Source: Chloroflexota bacterium
GTDB lineage: Bacteria > Chloroflexota > Dehalococcoidia > JACVQG01 > JAHKAY01
DNA: 34,362 nucleotides
Assembly (NCBI GenBank): GCA_018825785.1
Contig: JAHKAY010000055.1
Location: forward strand, 1 to 34,362
Direction of reading: 5' to 3'
Below, one piece after another: positions 17,824-25,976 of this stretch (position 1 is the first letter of the stretch; the number at the start of each line of letters is the position of its first letter). Under the pieces are notes generated by a model. That model was not told where the DNA came from. It worked only from the letters and a program-made list of their open reading frames with translations, and made no database searches. A program made the translations under genes and the position numbers.

Positions 17824-19788
17824 ATGGCAGAGCACAAGACCATTGACCCCGCTACCCTGGAGCTTCTGGAAATCGCAGAGCAGGAAGGGATATCCACCTG
17901 CTTTTCCCGGAGTGAAGTCATCAAGCCCTGCCCCATAGGGCGGGAGGGGAACTGCTGTAAAGCCTGCTTTATGGGCCACTGCCGTCTGGTGGGCAAGACC
18001 ACCGTCGGCATCTGTGGGGCCACCCTGGAGGTGGTCCAGGCCAGGAACTTTGCCCGGGCCGTAGCCGGGGGCGCCGCCGCCCATAGCGACCACGGCCGGA
18101 ATGTGGCCTTTACCCTCATCGCCATCGGGGAGGGGAAGGCCCCGGGGTATGAGATAAAGGACGAAAAGAAGCTGAGGCGCGTTGCTTCCTATATGGGGCT
18201 CAAGACCGAGGGCAAGTCCACGCAGGAGCTGGCCCTTGAGGTGGGGAGGTTCGCCCTCAACGATTTTGGTCGGCAGGATGGGGAGCTCTACAACCTGCGC
18301 CGGGCGCCTCCCAAGCGTCAGGAGCTGTGGCGTCGCCTCGGTATCGCCCCGCGGGGGGTGGACCGGGAGGTCTGCGAGATGATGCACCGCACCACCATGG
18401 GGGTGGACCAGGACCCTGAGCACATCCTCACCCAGGCTATGCGTTGTGCCCTGGCCGATGGCTGGGGAGGCTCTATGATTGCCACCGACCTCTCGGATAT
18501 CATCTTCGGCATCCCCACCCCCGTTTTGGGCACCTCCAACTTCGGTGTCCTCAAGGAAGAGGATGTCAATATGGTCATCCACGGGCATGAGCCCACCCTG
18601 GCGGAGATGATTGTGGCGGTAGCCAAGGAGCCGACGCTGCTGGAATATGCGCGCTTAAAAGGTGCCAAGGGGATAAATGTGGTGGGGATGTGCTGTTCAG
18701 GAAACGAGCTCCTGATGCGTCACGGCGTCCCCATCGCCGGTAACTTCCTCCAGTCGGACCTCATCATGGTGAGCGGGGCGGTGGAGGCCATGGTGGTGGA
18801 CTACCAGTGCGTGATGCAGGGGATAGTGGAGGTGGCAAAGCATTTCCATACCAAGGTCATCACCACCACGGACCGGGCCAAGATACAGGGGGCCACCCAC
18901 ATTGAGTTTGACGACCACCGGGCGCAGGAGGTAGCCCGCCTCATCGTGCGCACCGCCATAGATAATTTCCCCAACCGCAAGAGGGTCCATATCCCGGCCT
19001 ATGTGGACCCCCTGGTCTCGGGGTTCTCCCATGAATACCTGAACTACATGCTGGGGGGCACCTTCCGGGAGTCCTTCCGCCCCCTCAACGACAATATCAT
19101 CAATGGCCGCATCAGGGGGGCAGCCGGGGTGGCGGGGTGCAATAATCCCCATACCGCCCACGATGAGTCCCATATCGGCATCATCAAGGAGTTCATAAAG
19201 AACGATGTTCTGGTGGTGACCACCGGGTGCAACTCCATCGCCTGCGCCAAGCACGGGCTTCTGACCCCGGAGGTGATGGAGATGTGCGGGCCTGGCCTCC
19301 GCGAGGTGTGCCAGACCATAGGTATTCCTCCTGTCCTGCACATGGGCTCCTGTATTGACAACTCCCGTATTCTCACCGTCCTCTCCCAGATGGTCACGGA
19401 AGGGGGCCTGGGTGAGGACATCTCCGACCTGCCCGGTGTGGGCCTGGCCCCGGAGTGGATGTCCGAGAAGGCCCTGACCATTGGCACCTACCTCGCGGCC
19501 TCGGGGGTCTATACCATCTTCGGCATGCAGTCGCCGGTGGCGGGGAGCCCGGAGATAACGCGGATGATAACCCAGGGCTGGGAGGAGAAGGTGGGGGGCA
19601 AGCTGGAGTTTGAAGCGGACTGGCATAAGGCGGTGGAGAAAGGCCTGGAGCACATTGACAAGAAGCGCAAGGCCCTCAAGCTGGAGCCCTACGACCCCGC
19701 CCGCTACGCCAGGAGCTCCGCCTACCTCCCGGGGGAATACCTCGGCTTCAAAGAGCACGCCGAGGGCAAATACAGCCTGGAGAAATAA
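17824..19788 (+). CDS. cooS: Anaerobic carbon monoxide dehydrogenase catalytic subunit
   Basis: CooS oxidises CO to CO2 (or reduces CO2) at a Ni-Fe-S centre. The product has 654 residues from the ATG at 17824, which has an ideal AAAGGAGGAG ribosome binding site; a TTG at 17803 lies upstream of that site and is unlikely. D- and B-cluster cysteines are in CFSRSEVIKPCPIGREGN, CCKACFMGHC and ICGA. C-cluster ligands are all present: His in IHGHEPTLAE and Cys in VGMCCSGNE, DYQCVMQ, AGCNNPH, TTGCNSIACAKHG and HMGSCIDNSR. The Lys of SEKALTIGTYLAASG fits the catalytic base. Genes for the electron partner (cooF), nickel insertion (cooC) or acetyl-CoA synthase are not adjacent, so the partner is unknown. 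Confidence 0.97.
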   Translation: MAEHKTIDPATLELLEIAEQEGISTCFSRSEVIKPCPIGREGNCCKACFMGHCRLVGKTTVGICGATLEVVQARNFARAVAGGAAAHSDHGRNVAFTLIAIGEGKAPGYEIKDEKKLRRVASYMGLKTEGKSTQELALEVGRFALNDFGRQDGELYNLRRAPPKRQELWRRLGIAPRGVDREVCEMMHRTTMGVDQDPEHILTQAMRCALADGWGGSMIATDLSDIIFGIPTPVLGTSNFGVLKEEDVNMVIHGHEPTLAEMIVAVAKEPTLLEYARLKGAKGINVVGMCCSGNELLMRHGVPIAGNFLQSDLIMVSGAVEAMVVDYQCVMQGIVEVAKHFHTKVITTTDRAKIQGATHIEFDDHRAQEVARLIVRTAIDNFPNRKRVHIPAYVDPLVSGFSHEYLNYMLGGTFRESFRPLNDNIINGRIRGAAGVAGCNNPHTAHDESHIGIIKEFIKNDVLVVTTGCNSIACAKHGLLTPEVMEMCGPGLREVCQTIGIPPVLHMGSCIDNSRILTVLSQMVTEGGLGEDISDLPGVGLAPEWMSEKALTIGTYLAASGVYTIFGMQSPVAGSPEITRMITQGWEEKVGGKLEFEADWHKAVEKGLEHIDKKRKALKLEPYDPARYARSSAYLPGEYLGFKEHAEGKYSLEK

Positions 19789-19791
19789 GGA

Positions 19792-19813
19792 GGCCAACTG
19801 AGACGGGTTGGCC
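19792..19813 (+). terminator. Hairpin just after cooS
   Basis: GGCCAAC (19792-19798) and GTTGGCC (19807-19813) form a perfect 7-bp stem with an 8-base loop, starting 4 bases after the cooS stop. No T-run follows, so it may stabilise the 3' end rather than terminate on its own. Confidence 0.45.
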
Positions 19814-20197
19814 TGAACTTGAGCGAAAACGGGCGAAAGGGAGAGAATCTGAGCCTAAGATGGGGCTGAGTGACCCCTGGTAGTCTACGATGTCCGGAGA
19901 GGGGCTCTGGATATTTCAGGAGAGGGGCCGGACACCGCAGGGTGGTCACGGGGCTTCTCAAGGGGCTTGACGCTGTGGGGGCAGGGTCTTATCATCAGCG
20001 TAGATGGCAGGGAGGGCTGGGCATGGCCCTATCAAGAGTGATATGGGGAATCCCGGTTGATAACTTGTGGAAGTGAAAACTGGTATTTAATAAAGGTACG
20101 CTAAGCATAGAAGCAGAACATCGAGACAATAAAACAATACTAAACCACTAGCCACAAAGAACATCCGCCTTTACAGGTTATCTTCTCTAAATGAGCT

Positions 20198-20225
20198 GAG
20201 ACCCTTCGCTTCGCTCAGGGTGACC
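20198..20225 (+). repeat. Third copy of the 28-bp dispersed repeat
   Basis: The sequence begins GAGACCCTTCGCTTCGCTCA and matches copy A at 14668-14695 in 26 of 28 positions. Here it stands alone, without an inverted partner close by. Confidence 0.85.
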
Positions 20226-20341
20226 GTTCGGGGGCGATGGCGAAGGTTTCTTTGTTTCTGCGGCGGGTGTTAGAACCCCCAGCTTCTCCTTGTTATCCCT
20301 CTTTCTGCAGTTCACTTCGCAGGCTCAGGAGGGTCAGCGCC

Positions 20342-21064
20342 CTATTTGAAGCCCAGGCCCTTTTCCCGGAGGCTGATGAAGCGGGTGTGGGCCACGATGA
20401 GGTGGTCCAGGACCTCTATGTCCAGGAGCTTCCCCGCCTCTACTATCTGTTTGGTCACTTCAATGTCCTCGGGGCTGGGGGTGGGGTCGCCGGAGGGGTG
20501 GTTATGGACCACCACTATGGCTGGGCAGTTCTCCCGCACCGCCTCCCGCAGGACCTCCCCCACCCGCACCAGGGAGGTGTTGACGCTTCCCCGGTAGACC
20601 TCCTTCACCGCCACAATCTGGTTGCGGGTATTGAGGAGGACCACCCGCAGGTGCTCCTGTTCCAGGTAGCCCATCTCTGCCAGGAGGAGGTTGGCCACGT
20701 CCTGGGGGGAGCGGACCTGGGGCCTATCCTCGGGGCCCAGGGCAAAGAGCCTCTTCCCCAGCTCCAGGGCCGCCTGGAGCTCCACCGCCTTGGCCTCCCC
20801 GACCCCTTTCTGGGAGCGGAGCTCGCCCAGGCTGGCCCGGGCCAGGCCCCTCAGGCCGCCGGAGCGGGCCAGCAGGCGGGAGGCCAGGGAGAGGACGCTC
20901 TCGGAGGCCGTGCCGGTGCGCAGGATGATGGCCAGGAGCTCAGCGTTGCCCAGCGCTGAGGGCCCGAAGGCCCGCAGGCGCTCCCGGGGCCTCTCCGAGG
21001 GGGGCAGGTCCCTGATGAGGGGGGCGTACTCCAGCCCCGGCTTTGTGGGCCTTTCTTCAGCCAT
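20342..21064 (-). CDS. radC: RadC family JAMM-type protein
   Basis: The 240-residue product has the family plan: an N-terminal helix-hairpin-helix part ([39 protein letters not shown]) and a C-terminal JAMM metal domain with [14 protein letters not shown]. The ATG at 21064 has a GAGGAGG ribosome binding site; a TTG six codons upstream would have none. Despite the name, a role in DNA repair is not established for this family. It follows rplL on the same strand after a terminator-like hairpin. Confidence 0.93.
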   Translation of the reverse strand: MAEERPTKPGLEYAPLIRDLPPSERPRERLRAFGPSALGNAELLAIILRTGTASESVLSLASRLLARSGGLRGLARASLGELRSQKGVGEAKAVELQAALELGKRLFALGPEDRPQVRSPQDVANLLLAEMGYLEQEHLRVVLLNTRNQIVAVKEVYRGSVNTSLVRVGEVLREAVRENCPAIVVVHNHPSGDPTPSPEDIEVTKQIVEAGKLLDIEVLDHLIVAHTRFISLREKGLGFK

Positions 21065-21125
21065 GCCCGCCTCCTCAGCCAATAATACGGCATTTGGCGG
21101 GATGTTTCACCATCCCCCCTAGGGG

Positions 21126-21151
21126 AAAATCGGCTATTCGGGGGAGCCCGA
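21126..21151 (-). terminator. Terminator-like hairpin after rplL
   Basis: Reading the minus strand, TCGGGCT pairs with AGCCGA (one bulge) around a short loop and is followed by TTTT, 16 bases after the rplL stop. This would end the tuf-to-rplL transcript before radC. Confidence 0.5.
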
Positions 21152-21166
21152 AGACAAAGCCCCTGG

Positions 21167-21553
21167 CTACTTCACCTCCACCACTGCTCCGGCGGCCTCC
21201 AGCTTGGCCTTGAGGGCCTGGGACTCCTCTTTGTTCACCCCCTCTTTTACCGGCTTGGGGGCGGCCTCCACCAGGTCCTTGGCCTCCTTCAGGCCCAGCG
21301 CCGTTATCTCCCTGACTACCTTGATGACGTTGATCTTGTTGGGGCCGACCTCCTTGAGGGTGACGGTGAACTCGGTCTGCTCCTCAACGGCTGGGGCAGC
21401 CGCTGCTCCTGCGGCGGGGGCGGCGGCCGCAGCCATGGGGACAGCCGCTGTTACCCCCAGTTCCTGTTCCAGGGCCTTGACCAGCTCGGAGAGCTCAAGG
21501 ACGGTCATCCCCTTTACGGCTTCAATCAGTTGCTCTCTGGTTATCTTGGACAT
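21167..21553 (-). CDS. rplL: Ribosomal protein bL12 (L7/L12)
   Basis: L7/L12 forms the stalk that recruits translation factor GTPases. It has 128 residues. The N-terminal dimerisation helix region ([20 protein letters not shown]), an Ala-rich flexible hinge (about residues 38-55) and the C-terminal domain ([40 protein letters not shown]) are all standard. It starts just after the rplJ stop. No rpoB follows within the window. Confidence 0.98.
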   Translation of the reverse strand: MSKITREQLIEAVKGMTVLELSELVKALEQELGVTAAVPMAAAAAPAAGAAAAPAVEEQTEFTVTLKEVGPNKINVIKVVREITALGLKEAKDLVEAAPKPVKEGVNKEESQALKAKLEAAGAVVEVK

Positions 21554-22078
21554 TTACGAACCTCCTTCTATTTGCTTGGACCTGGCTTGGAGGACCAGCA
21601 GGAGCCCCGCCATGGGGGCCTGGAGGACACCCAGGAGCCGGGCCAGGGGTGCCTGCATGGTCCCCAGGACCTTGCTGAGGAGCACCTCTCTGGGTGGCAG
21701 GGCCGCCAGGGCCAGGACTTCCTCGGGGCGCAGCACCCTGTCCACGAGGAGTGCCCCTTGTAGCTTGAGGGTCTTGCTCTGCCGCAGGAACTCGGCAAAT
21801 ATTCTGGCGGTCTCCACCTCCTCCCCGTAGCCTACGGCGACGGCCGTTGGCCCCTGGAGGAGGACTTTCCCCTCCCCTTTCCCCGCCTTATCCAGGGCGA
21901 TGGCCATCAGGGTGTTCTTTATCACCCGGTAGTCCACCCCCTTTTCCCGCAGGCGCCTTCTCAGTTCAGTCATCTCCGGGGAATGCATCCCCCGGAAGTG
22001 AGTGAACAGGGCCAGGCGGCCCTTTTCCAGCATCTCTGTCAGCCTTGCTACCTCCTGGACCTTCTCTTCTTTGGGCAA
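21554..22078 (-). CDS. rplJ: Ribosomal protein uL10
   Basis: L10 anchors L7/L12 dimers to the ribosome. I choose the TTG at 22078 as start: it gives 174 residues beginning MPKEEKVQEVARLTEML, the normal length, and follows the AGGAGG at 22088-22093. An upstream ATG at 22141 would translate through the leader hairpin. The RNA-binding domain has LFTHFRGMHSPEMTELRRRL and YRVIKNTLMAIAL; the C-terminal helix (about residues 135-170) carries the L7/L12 sites. The last base is followed directly by the rplL start. Confidence 0.93.
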   Translation of the reverse strand: MPKEEKVQEVARLTEMLEKGRLALFTHFRGMHSPEMTELRRRLREKGVDYRVIKNTLMAIALDKAGKGEGKVLLQGPTAVAVGYGEEVETARIFAEFLRQSKTLKLQGALLVDRVLRPEEVLALAALPPREVLLSKVLGTMQAPLARLLGVLQAPMAGLLLVLQARSKQIEGGS

Positions 22079-22100
22079 ATCCTTCTGCCTCCTTTCAAAG

Positions 22101-22130
22101 CCTGGGCCCTGGCACCTGCCAGGGCCCAGG
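22101..22130 (-). promoter_or_regulatory. Perfect 14-bp palindromic hairpin just upstream of the rplJ ribosome binding site
   Basis: CCTGGGCCCTGGCA (22101-22114) and its exact complement (22117-22130) are separated by two bases. On the transcript the hairpin ends 7 bases before the AGGAGG of rplJ. A smaller palindrome, GGAACAGTTCC (22129-22139), overlaps its far end. The placement between the L10-binding leader and the start site suggests a switch for rplJ translation or transcription. Confidence 0.7.
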
Positions 22131-22138
22131 AACAGTTC

Positions 22139-22200
22139 CACCTATTCCTTTGCCTCGACAGGTTATTTAAGCCCTCCGGGCCCCTGCGGTCTCAGGCTAT
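22139..22200 (-). ncRNA. Ribosomal L10 leader (cis-regulatory RNA)
   Basis: The minus-strand sequence between rplA and rplJ contains AGACCGCAGGGG, then a small hairpin region ending in TTAAATAACC, then TGTCGAGGC. This is the pattern I know from L10-binding leader RNAs, in which L10(L12)4 represses its own operon. It lies immediately upstream of the strong palindrome and the rplJ start. No covariance search was possible, so the boundaries are approximate. Confidence 0.75.
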
Positions 22201-22238
22201 TTTGTTTTGGGCTATATTATAGCACCATCTCCTGCCGA

Positions 22239-22952
22239 CTATCCAGCTGCCAGGGCCTGGGTGCTCTTGAGGTCCAGCTCCAGGCCCGGGCCCATAGTGG
22301 TGGTGAGGAAAGCGCTCCTGATATACTGCCCCTTGGCCCCCGAGGGCTTGGCTTTTGTCACCGCCTCCATCACAGCGGTCAGATTCTCCAGGAGCTTTTG
22401 CTCTTCAAAGCTCACCTTGCCCAGGGGGACATGGATAATAGCGGTGCGGTCCAGCCGGAACTCCACCCTGCCCTTTCCGGCCTCGGCGATAGCCCGGGGC
22501 AGGTCGTTGGCGGGGACCACAGTCCCGGCCTTGGGATTGGGCATGAGGCCCTTCCGGCCCAGAATCTTGCCCAGTTTGCCCACCTTGCCCATCATATCGG
22601 GGGAGGTGATGGCCACATCAAAGTCCAGGAAGCCCTCCTCTATCTTCTTGATGAGTTCCTCCCCGCCCACGGTGTCGGCCCCGGCCTCCTGGGCCAGCCT
22701 TGAGGCCTCTCCCTGGGCGAAGACCAGGACCCTCACCTTCTTCCCGAGTCCGTGGGGGAGGGTGGCCACGCCGCGCACCTGCTGGTCGGAGTGCCTGGGG
22801 TCCACCCCCAGGCGCAGGTGGAGCTCCACAGTTTCATCGAACTTGGTAAAGCTGGCCTTCTTGGCCAGGGCCACGGCCTCCTGGGGGGCATAAGAACGGT
22901 CTGCCTCCACCAGCTTTACTGCTGCCTGATATTTCTTGCCTCTTTCTGCCAT
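22239..22952 (-). CDS. rplA: Ribosomal protein uL1
   Basis: L1 binds 23S rRNA at the mobile stalk that guides tRNA exit, and often represses its own mRNA. It has 237 residues with [16 protein letters not shown], the two-domain L1 layout, [14 protein letters not shown] and [14 protein letters not shown]. The ATG is one base after the rplK stop. It is followed by the L10 leader. Confidence 0.97.
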   Translation of the reverse strand: MAERGKKYQAAVKLVEADRSYAPQEAVALAKKASFTKFDETVELHLRLGVDPRHSDQQVRGVATLPHGLGKKVRVLVFAQGEASRLAQEAGADTVGGEELIKKIEEGFLDFDVAITSPDMMGKVGKLGKILGRKGLMPNPKAGTVVPANDLPRAIAEAGKGRVEFRLDRTAIIHVPLGKVSFEEQKLLENLTAVMEAVTKAKPSGAKGQYIRSAFLTTTMGPGLELDLKSTQALAAG

Positions 22953-22953
22953 C

Positions 22954-23376
22954 CTATTTCACCTCCACCCCCATACTGCGGGCTGTCCCCTCAATTATGC
23001 GCATGGCTGCTTCCAGGTCCTTGGCATTGATGTCCTTCATCTTGAGTTGGGCTATCTCCTTGAGCTTCTCCCGGGAAAGGGCGCCCACCGGGGCCCGCCC
23101 GGGGGTAGCGCTTCCCTTTTCCAGGCTCAATGCCTTCTTGATGAGCTCGGAGGCGGGTGGTGTCTTGGTGATAAAGGTAAAAGAACGGTCCTCGTAGATA
23201 ACAATCTCCACTGGGATGATATTGCCCGCCTGGGATGCGGTGCGCTCATTGTAGTCCTTGCAGAAGGCCATGATGTTCACCCCATGCTGTCCCAGGGCGG
23301 GCCCAACCGGGGGGGCCGGGGTGGCCTTGCCTGCTGGTATCTGGAGTTTGACGATAGCCTTTATCCTCTTTGCCAT
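22954..23376 (-). CDS. rplK: Ribosomal protein uL11
   Basis: L11 forms the GTPase-associated centre with 23S rRNA. It has 140 residues with [52 protein letters not shown] and the C-terminal [13 protein letters not shown]. It lies 2 bases after nusG in the standard order nusG-rplK-rplA. Confidence 0.98.
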   Translation of the reverse strand: MAKRIKAIVKLQIPAGKATPAPPVGPALGQHGVNIMAFCKDYNERTASQAGNIIPVEIVIYEDRSFTFITKTPPASELIKKALSLEKGSATPGRAPVGALSREKLKEIAQLKMKDINAKDLEAAMRIIEGTARSMGVEVK

Positions 23377-23378
23377 AT

Positions 23379-23933
23379 TTACAGCCTTTCTGCCTGAAGG
23401 AAATCCAGCTCTACTGGTGTCTCCCGGCCGAAGAAAGAGACCAGGACCTTTACCTTGCCCTTCTCCGGACTTACCTCATCCACGACCCCTACAAAGTCGA
23501 TAAATGGTCCGTCCACGATCCTCACGCTCTGGCCCTTGGTAAAGCCTACCTTGACCCGGGGCACCTCAGACTCCATCTGCTTCTTAACCTGCTGGACCTT
23601 TTCCTCCTCCAGAGGGACAGGGACCAGCTTGCCCTCACTGTCCTGGGCGGAGACGAAGCCGGTTACCGCCGGGGTATTGCGCACCACATTCCAGCTCTTA
23701 TCGTCCATGACCATCTCCACCATAAGGTAGCCGGGGAAGATCTTCCTCTCCACGGTGCGTTTCTGGCCCTCCCGGACTTCAATCTCCTTCTCGGTGGGGA
23801 TGAGGACCTGGAAGATTTGGTTCTGGGCGTCCATAGAGCGGATGCGCTGCTCCAGGTTCCTCTTCACCCTCTCCTCGTAGCCGGAGTAGGTGTGGATGAC
23901 ATACCATCTCCGGGCGTCCTTTTCCTCGGTCAT
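23379..23933 (-). CDS. nusG: Transcription termination/antitermination factor NusG
   Basis: NusG binds RNA polymerase and modulates pausing and termination. It has 184 residues. The NGN domain ([20 protein letters not shown] ... [16 protein letters not shown]) covers about residues 8-120, and the C-terminal KOW domain has [20 protein letters not shown]. The start is one base after the secE stop. Confidence 0.97.
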   Translation of the reverse strand: MTEEKDARRWYVIHTYSGYEERVKRNLEQRIRSMDAQNQIFQVLIPTEKEIEVREGQKRTVERKIFPGYLMVEMVMDDKSWNVVRNTPAVTGFVSAQDSEGKLVPVPLEEEKVQQVKKQMESEVPRVKVGFTKGQSVRIVDGPFIDFVGVVDEVSPEKGKVKVLVSFFGRETPVELDFLQAERL

Positions 23934-23934
23934 C

Positions 23935-24156
23935 CTACTTCACAGGGAACAAGAGGCGGACCATCTGGGTAAAGGCATAGTCAATGCCCCCCAGGGCCAC
24001 GCCCACGCTTGCGGCAACAGCTATCACCATAAGGGTGAGCCTTGCGGCCTCCCTCGGTGTAGGCCAGACCGCTTTTCTAAGTTCGGCCACGGTCTCCGGG
24101 ACGAACCTGAAGCGGGAAGGCTTCTTGGGGGCAAGGGTCCTACTCTCTTTGGGCAT
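23935..24156 (-). CDS. secE: Preprotein translocase subunit SecE
   Basis: This is the small SecYEG subunit that clamps the channel. It has 73 residues: a basic N-terminus, the conserved amphipathic segment ETVAELRKAVWPTPREAARL, and one transmembrane helix (about residues 40-62). The single-helix form is typical outside enterobacteria. It lies 10 bases after rpmG. Confidence 0.96.
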   Translation of the reverse strand: MPKESRTLAPKKPSRFRFVPETVAELRKAVWPTPREAARLTLMVIAVAASVGVALGGIDYAFTQMVRLLFPVK

Positions 24157-24166
24157 AGAAAGAGTT

Positions 24167-24334
24167 CTATTTTACCTCGCGGTGGGGGGTATGGACCCGG
24201 CAATGGGGGCAGTACTTCCGAAGCTCCAGCCTTTGGGAGTCGTTCTTCTTGTTCTTTTCCGAGGTGTAGGTTCTCTCCTTACACTGACCGCAGGCCAGGT
24301 GGATGATGGACCGGGCTTCCCCTTTTTTGGCCAC
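24167..24334 (-). CDS. rpmG: Ribosomal protein bL33
   Basis: This 55-residue protein of the large subunit begins [20 protein letters not shown] and ends PHREVK. It is the C+ form, with zinc cysteines in CGQC and CPHC. The start is a GTG at 24334, three bases after the tuf stop. The order tuf-rpmG-secE-nusG is common. Confidence 0.97.
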   Translation of the reverse strand: MAKKGEARSIIHLACGQCKERTYTSEKNKKNDSQRLELRKYCPHCRVHTPHREVK

Positions 24335-24337
24335 AGT

Positions 24338-25537
24338 CTACTCTAGGATCTTGGTGAAGACCCCGGCGCCGACGGTCTTGCCCCCTTCTCTCATGGCAAA
24401 GCGGAGCCCCTCCTCCAGGGCCACCGGGTAGATAAGTTTGATGGTGAGGTTAACTCTATCCCCCGGCATCACCATCTCCACCCCCTTGGGTAGCTCCGCA
24501 GTGCCGGTAACATCGGTAGTGCGGATAAAGAACTGGGGCTTGTAGCCGGTGAAGAATGGGGTGTGGCGGCCGCCTTCTTCCTTGCCCAGGACGTAGACCT
24601 CGGCCTCTGCCCTGGTATGGGGGTTGATGGAGCCCGGGGCGGCCAGTACCATCCCCCTCTCCACATCCTCCCGCTCAATGCCCCTGAGGAGAGCGCCCAC
24701 AGCGTCCCCCGGCTCGCTGAAGTCCAGTATCTTGTGGAACATCTCCAGGCTGGTGGCCACCGTCTTCCTGGTCTCCTTCAGGCCCACAAGCTCCACCTCA
24801 TCCCCGGGCTTGATAATTCCCCTTTCCACCCGCCCGGTGACCACGGTCCCCCTTCCCTTGATGCCAAAGACGTCCTCAATGGGCATGAGGAAGGGTTTGT
24901 CTTTGGCCCGTAGGGGCAGGGGGACATAATCGTCTACTGCCTGGATGAGCTTCAGGATAGGCCCGCACCACTCGCAATCGGGCTTGCCACAGCCGTGCTC
25001 CATGGCCTTCAGGGCGCTCACCCGTATCACCGGGACCTTGTCCCCCGGGAAGCCATACTTGGTAAGGAGTTCTCTTACCTCCATTTCCACGAGTTGAAGG
25101 AGTTCCTCGTCCTGGAGAGCATCCACCTTGTTGAGGGCCACTATCATGGCCGGGACCTCCACCTGGTGGGCGAGGAGGATATGCTCCCTGGTCTGAGGCA
25201 TAGGGCCATCGGGCGCGCTCACCACCAGGATAGCCCCATCCATCTGGGCGGCCCCGGTGATCATGTTCTTGATGTAGTCGGCATGGCCCGGGCAGTCTAT
25301 ATGGGCATAGTGCCTCTTGGCGGTCTCATACTCCACATGGGCTATATTGATGGTCAGCCCCCTGGCCTTCTCCTCCGGGGCGCTGTCAATGGAGTCGTAG
25401 GGCCGGAACTGGGCCGAGCCCGCTTTGGACAGGATCAGGGTTATGGCAGCGGTAAGGGTGGTCTTGCCGTGGTCCACGTGCCCGATGGTCCCCACGTTGA
25501 GATGTGGTTTGACCCTTTCAAACTTCTTCTTGGCCAT
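24338..25537 (-). CDS. tuf: Elongation factor Tu
   Basis: EF-Tu delivers aminoacyl-tRNA to the ribosome. It has 399 residues with G1 GHVDHGKT (19-26), G3 DCPGH (81-85), G4 NKVD (136-139) and G5 SAL (174-176). Just after G5, a short stretch CGKPDCEWC (183-191) has three closely spaced cysteines where many bacteria have a shorter loop. Domains 2 and 3 are complete ([36 protein letters not shown]). It has an AAGGAGG ribosome binding site. It follows a tRNA cluster and shares its transcript with rpmG onwards. Confidence 0.98.
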   Translation of the reverse strand: MAKKKFERVKPHLNVGTIGHVDHGKTTLTAAITLILSKAGSAQFRPYDSIDSAPEEKARGLTINIAHVEYETAKRHYAHIDCPGHADYIKNMITGAAQMDGAILVVSAPDGPMPQTREHILLAHQVEVPAMIVALNKVDALQDEELLQLVEMEVRELLTKYGFPGDKVPVIRVSALKAMEHGCGKPDCEWCGPILKLIQAVDDYVPLPLRAKDKPFLMPIEDVFGIKGRGTVVTGRVERGIIKPGDEVELVGLKETRKTVATSLEMFHKILDFSEPGDAVGALLRGIEREDVERGMVLAAPGSINPHTRAEAEVYVLGKEEGGRHTPFFTGYKPQFFIRTTDVTGTAELPKGVEMVMPGDRVNLTIKLIYPVALEEGLRFAMREGGKTVGAGVFTKILE

Positions 25538-25569
25538 GATAAACCCTCCTTACTATGATTACTATTATA

Positions 25570-25644
25570 TGGAGCCCACAACCAGATTTGAACTGGTGAC
25601 CCCGCCCTTACCAAGGGCGTGCTCTACCACTGAGCTATGTGGGC
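25570..25644 (-). tRNA. tRNA-Thr (anticodon GGU)
   Basis: The cloverleaf has acceptor stem GCCCACA/TGTGGGC, a D arm in AGCTCAGTGGTAGAGC, anticodon loop CTTGGTAAG and T arm with GTTCAAATC. The 3' CCA is encoded (bases 25570-25572), unlike in the two neighbouring tRNA genes. It lies 32 bases upstream of tuf. Confidence 0.96.
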
Positions 25645-25653
25645 CCTTGGGTG

Positions 25654-25737
25654 TGGAGGGGGTAGGATTCGAACCTACGCAGGCATTTCGCCAGCAGATT
25701 TACAGTCTGCCCCGATTAACCGCTCCGGCACCCCTCC
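25654..25737 (-). tRNA. tRNA-Tyr (anticodon GUA)
   Basis: Acceptor stem is GGAGGGG/CCCCTCC, anticodon loop ACTGTAAAT, and a long variable arm typical of bacterial tRNA-Tyr is present (84 bases in all). The T arm has GTTCGAATC. CCA is not encoded and must be added by the CCA enzyme. It lies between two tRNA-Thr genes. Confidence 0.96.
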
Positions 25738-25740
25738 CTG

Positions 25741-25813
25741 AGCCCGAGAGGGGATTCGAACCCACTAACCTACCGATTACAAATCGGTTGCGCTTCCATT
25801 GCGCCACTCGGGC
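25741..25813 (-). tRNA. tRNA-Thr (anticodon UGU)
   Basis: Acceptor stem is GCCCGAG/CTCGGGC, anticodon loop ATTTGTAAT within a 5-bp stem (CCGAT/ATCGG), and T arm with GTTCGAATC. CCA is not encoded. It is the first RNA of the tRNA-tuf transcript, starting a few bases after the predicted transcription start. Confidence 0.96.
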
Positions 25814-25826
25814 CATAACTCGGTAA

Positions 25827-25855
25827 AGTATAGAATAGACCCTGTTTGCTGTCAA
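25827..25855 (-). promoter_or_regulatory. Near-consensus sigma-70 promoter of the tRNA-tuf-ribosomal operon
   Basis: On the minus strand TTGACA (25850-25855) and TATACT (25827-25832) are separated by exactly 17 bp. This is the strongest promoter match in the window and lies just upstream of the first tRNA, as expected for a highly expressed stable-RNA and translation operon. Confidence 0.88.
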
Positions 25856-25930
25856 GCCACTTCCCCTGATTTTGGGCAGTGGGGCAGAGGGATGAAGAGT
25901 GCGTTTATGTCTGTAGGTCGACAGGGGGGG

Positions 25931-25966
25931 GCAACGGAAACGGGCTTAGGAGCTCGTTTCCATTGC
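25931..25966 (-). terminator. Long hairpin after the coiled-coil gene
   Basis: GCAACGGAAACG (25931-25942) and CGTTTCCATTGC (25955-25966) pair over 12 positions with one mismatch, and the loop can extend the stem. It begins 10 bases after the stop of the gene at 25977 and precedes the tRNA promoter. There is no T-run, so termination efficiency is uncertain. Confidence 0.5.
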
Positions 25967-25976
25967 CCCGGTGCTG

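Larger units (their letters stand above)
19789..20341. other. Long intergenic region between cooS and radC without a recognisable gene
   Basis: These 553 bases hold a hairpin after cooS (19792-19813), a second inverted repeat TGTCCGG/CCGGACA (19891-19897 and 19928-19934) whose interior repeats GGAGAGGGGC, an AT-richer stretch at about 20075-20195 unlike the rest of the window, and one copy of the 28-bp dispersed repeat (20198-20225). Short reading frames occur, the longest 68 codons on the plus strand, but they lack a ribosome binding site and any family likeness. I recognise no RNA gene here. It may be decayed DNA or contain an unknown RNA. Confidence 0.6.

Noticed and set aside
19870-20076. 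68-codon plus-strand frame after cooS
   Set aside because: No ribosome binding site, odd composition and no recognisable motif.
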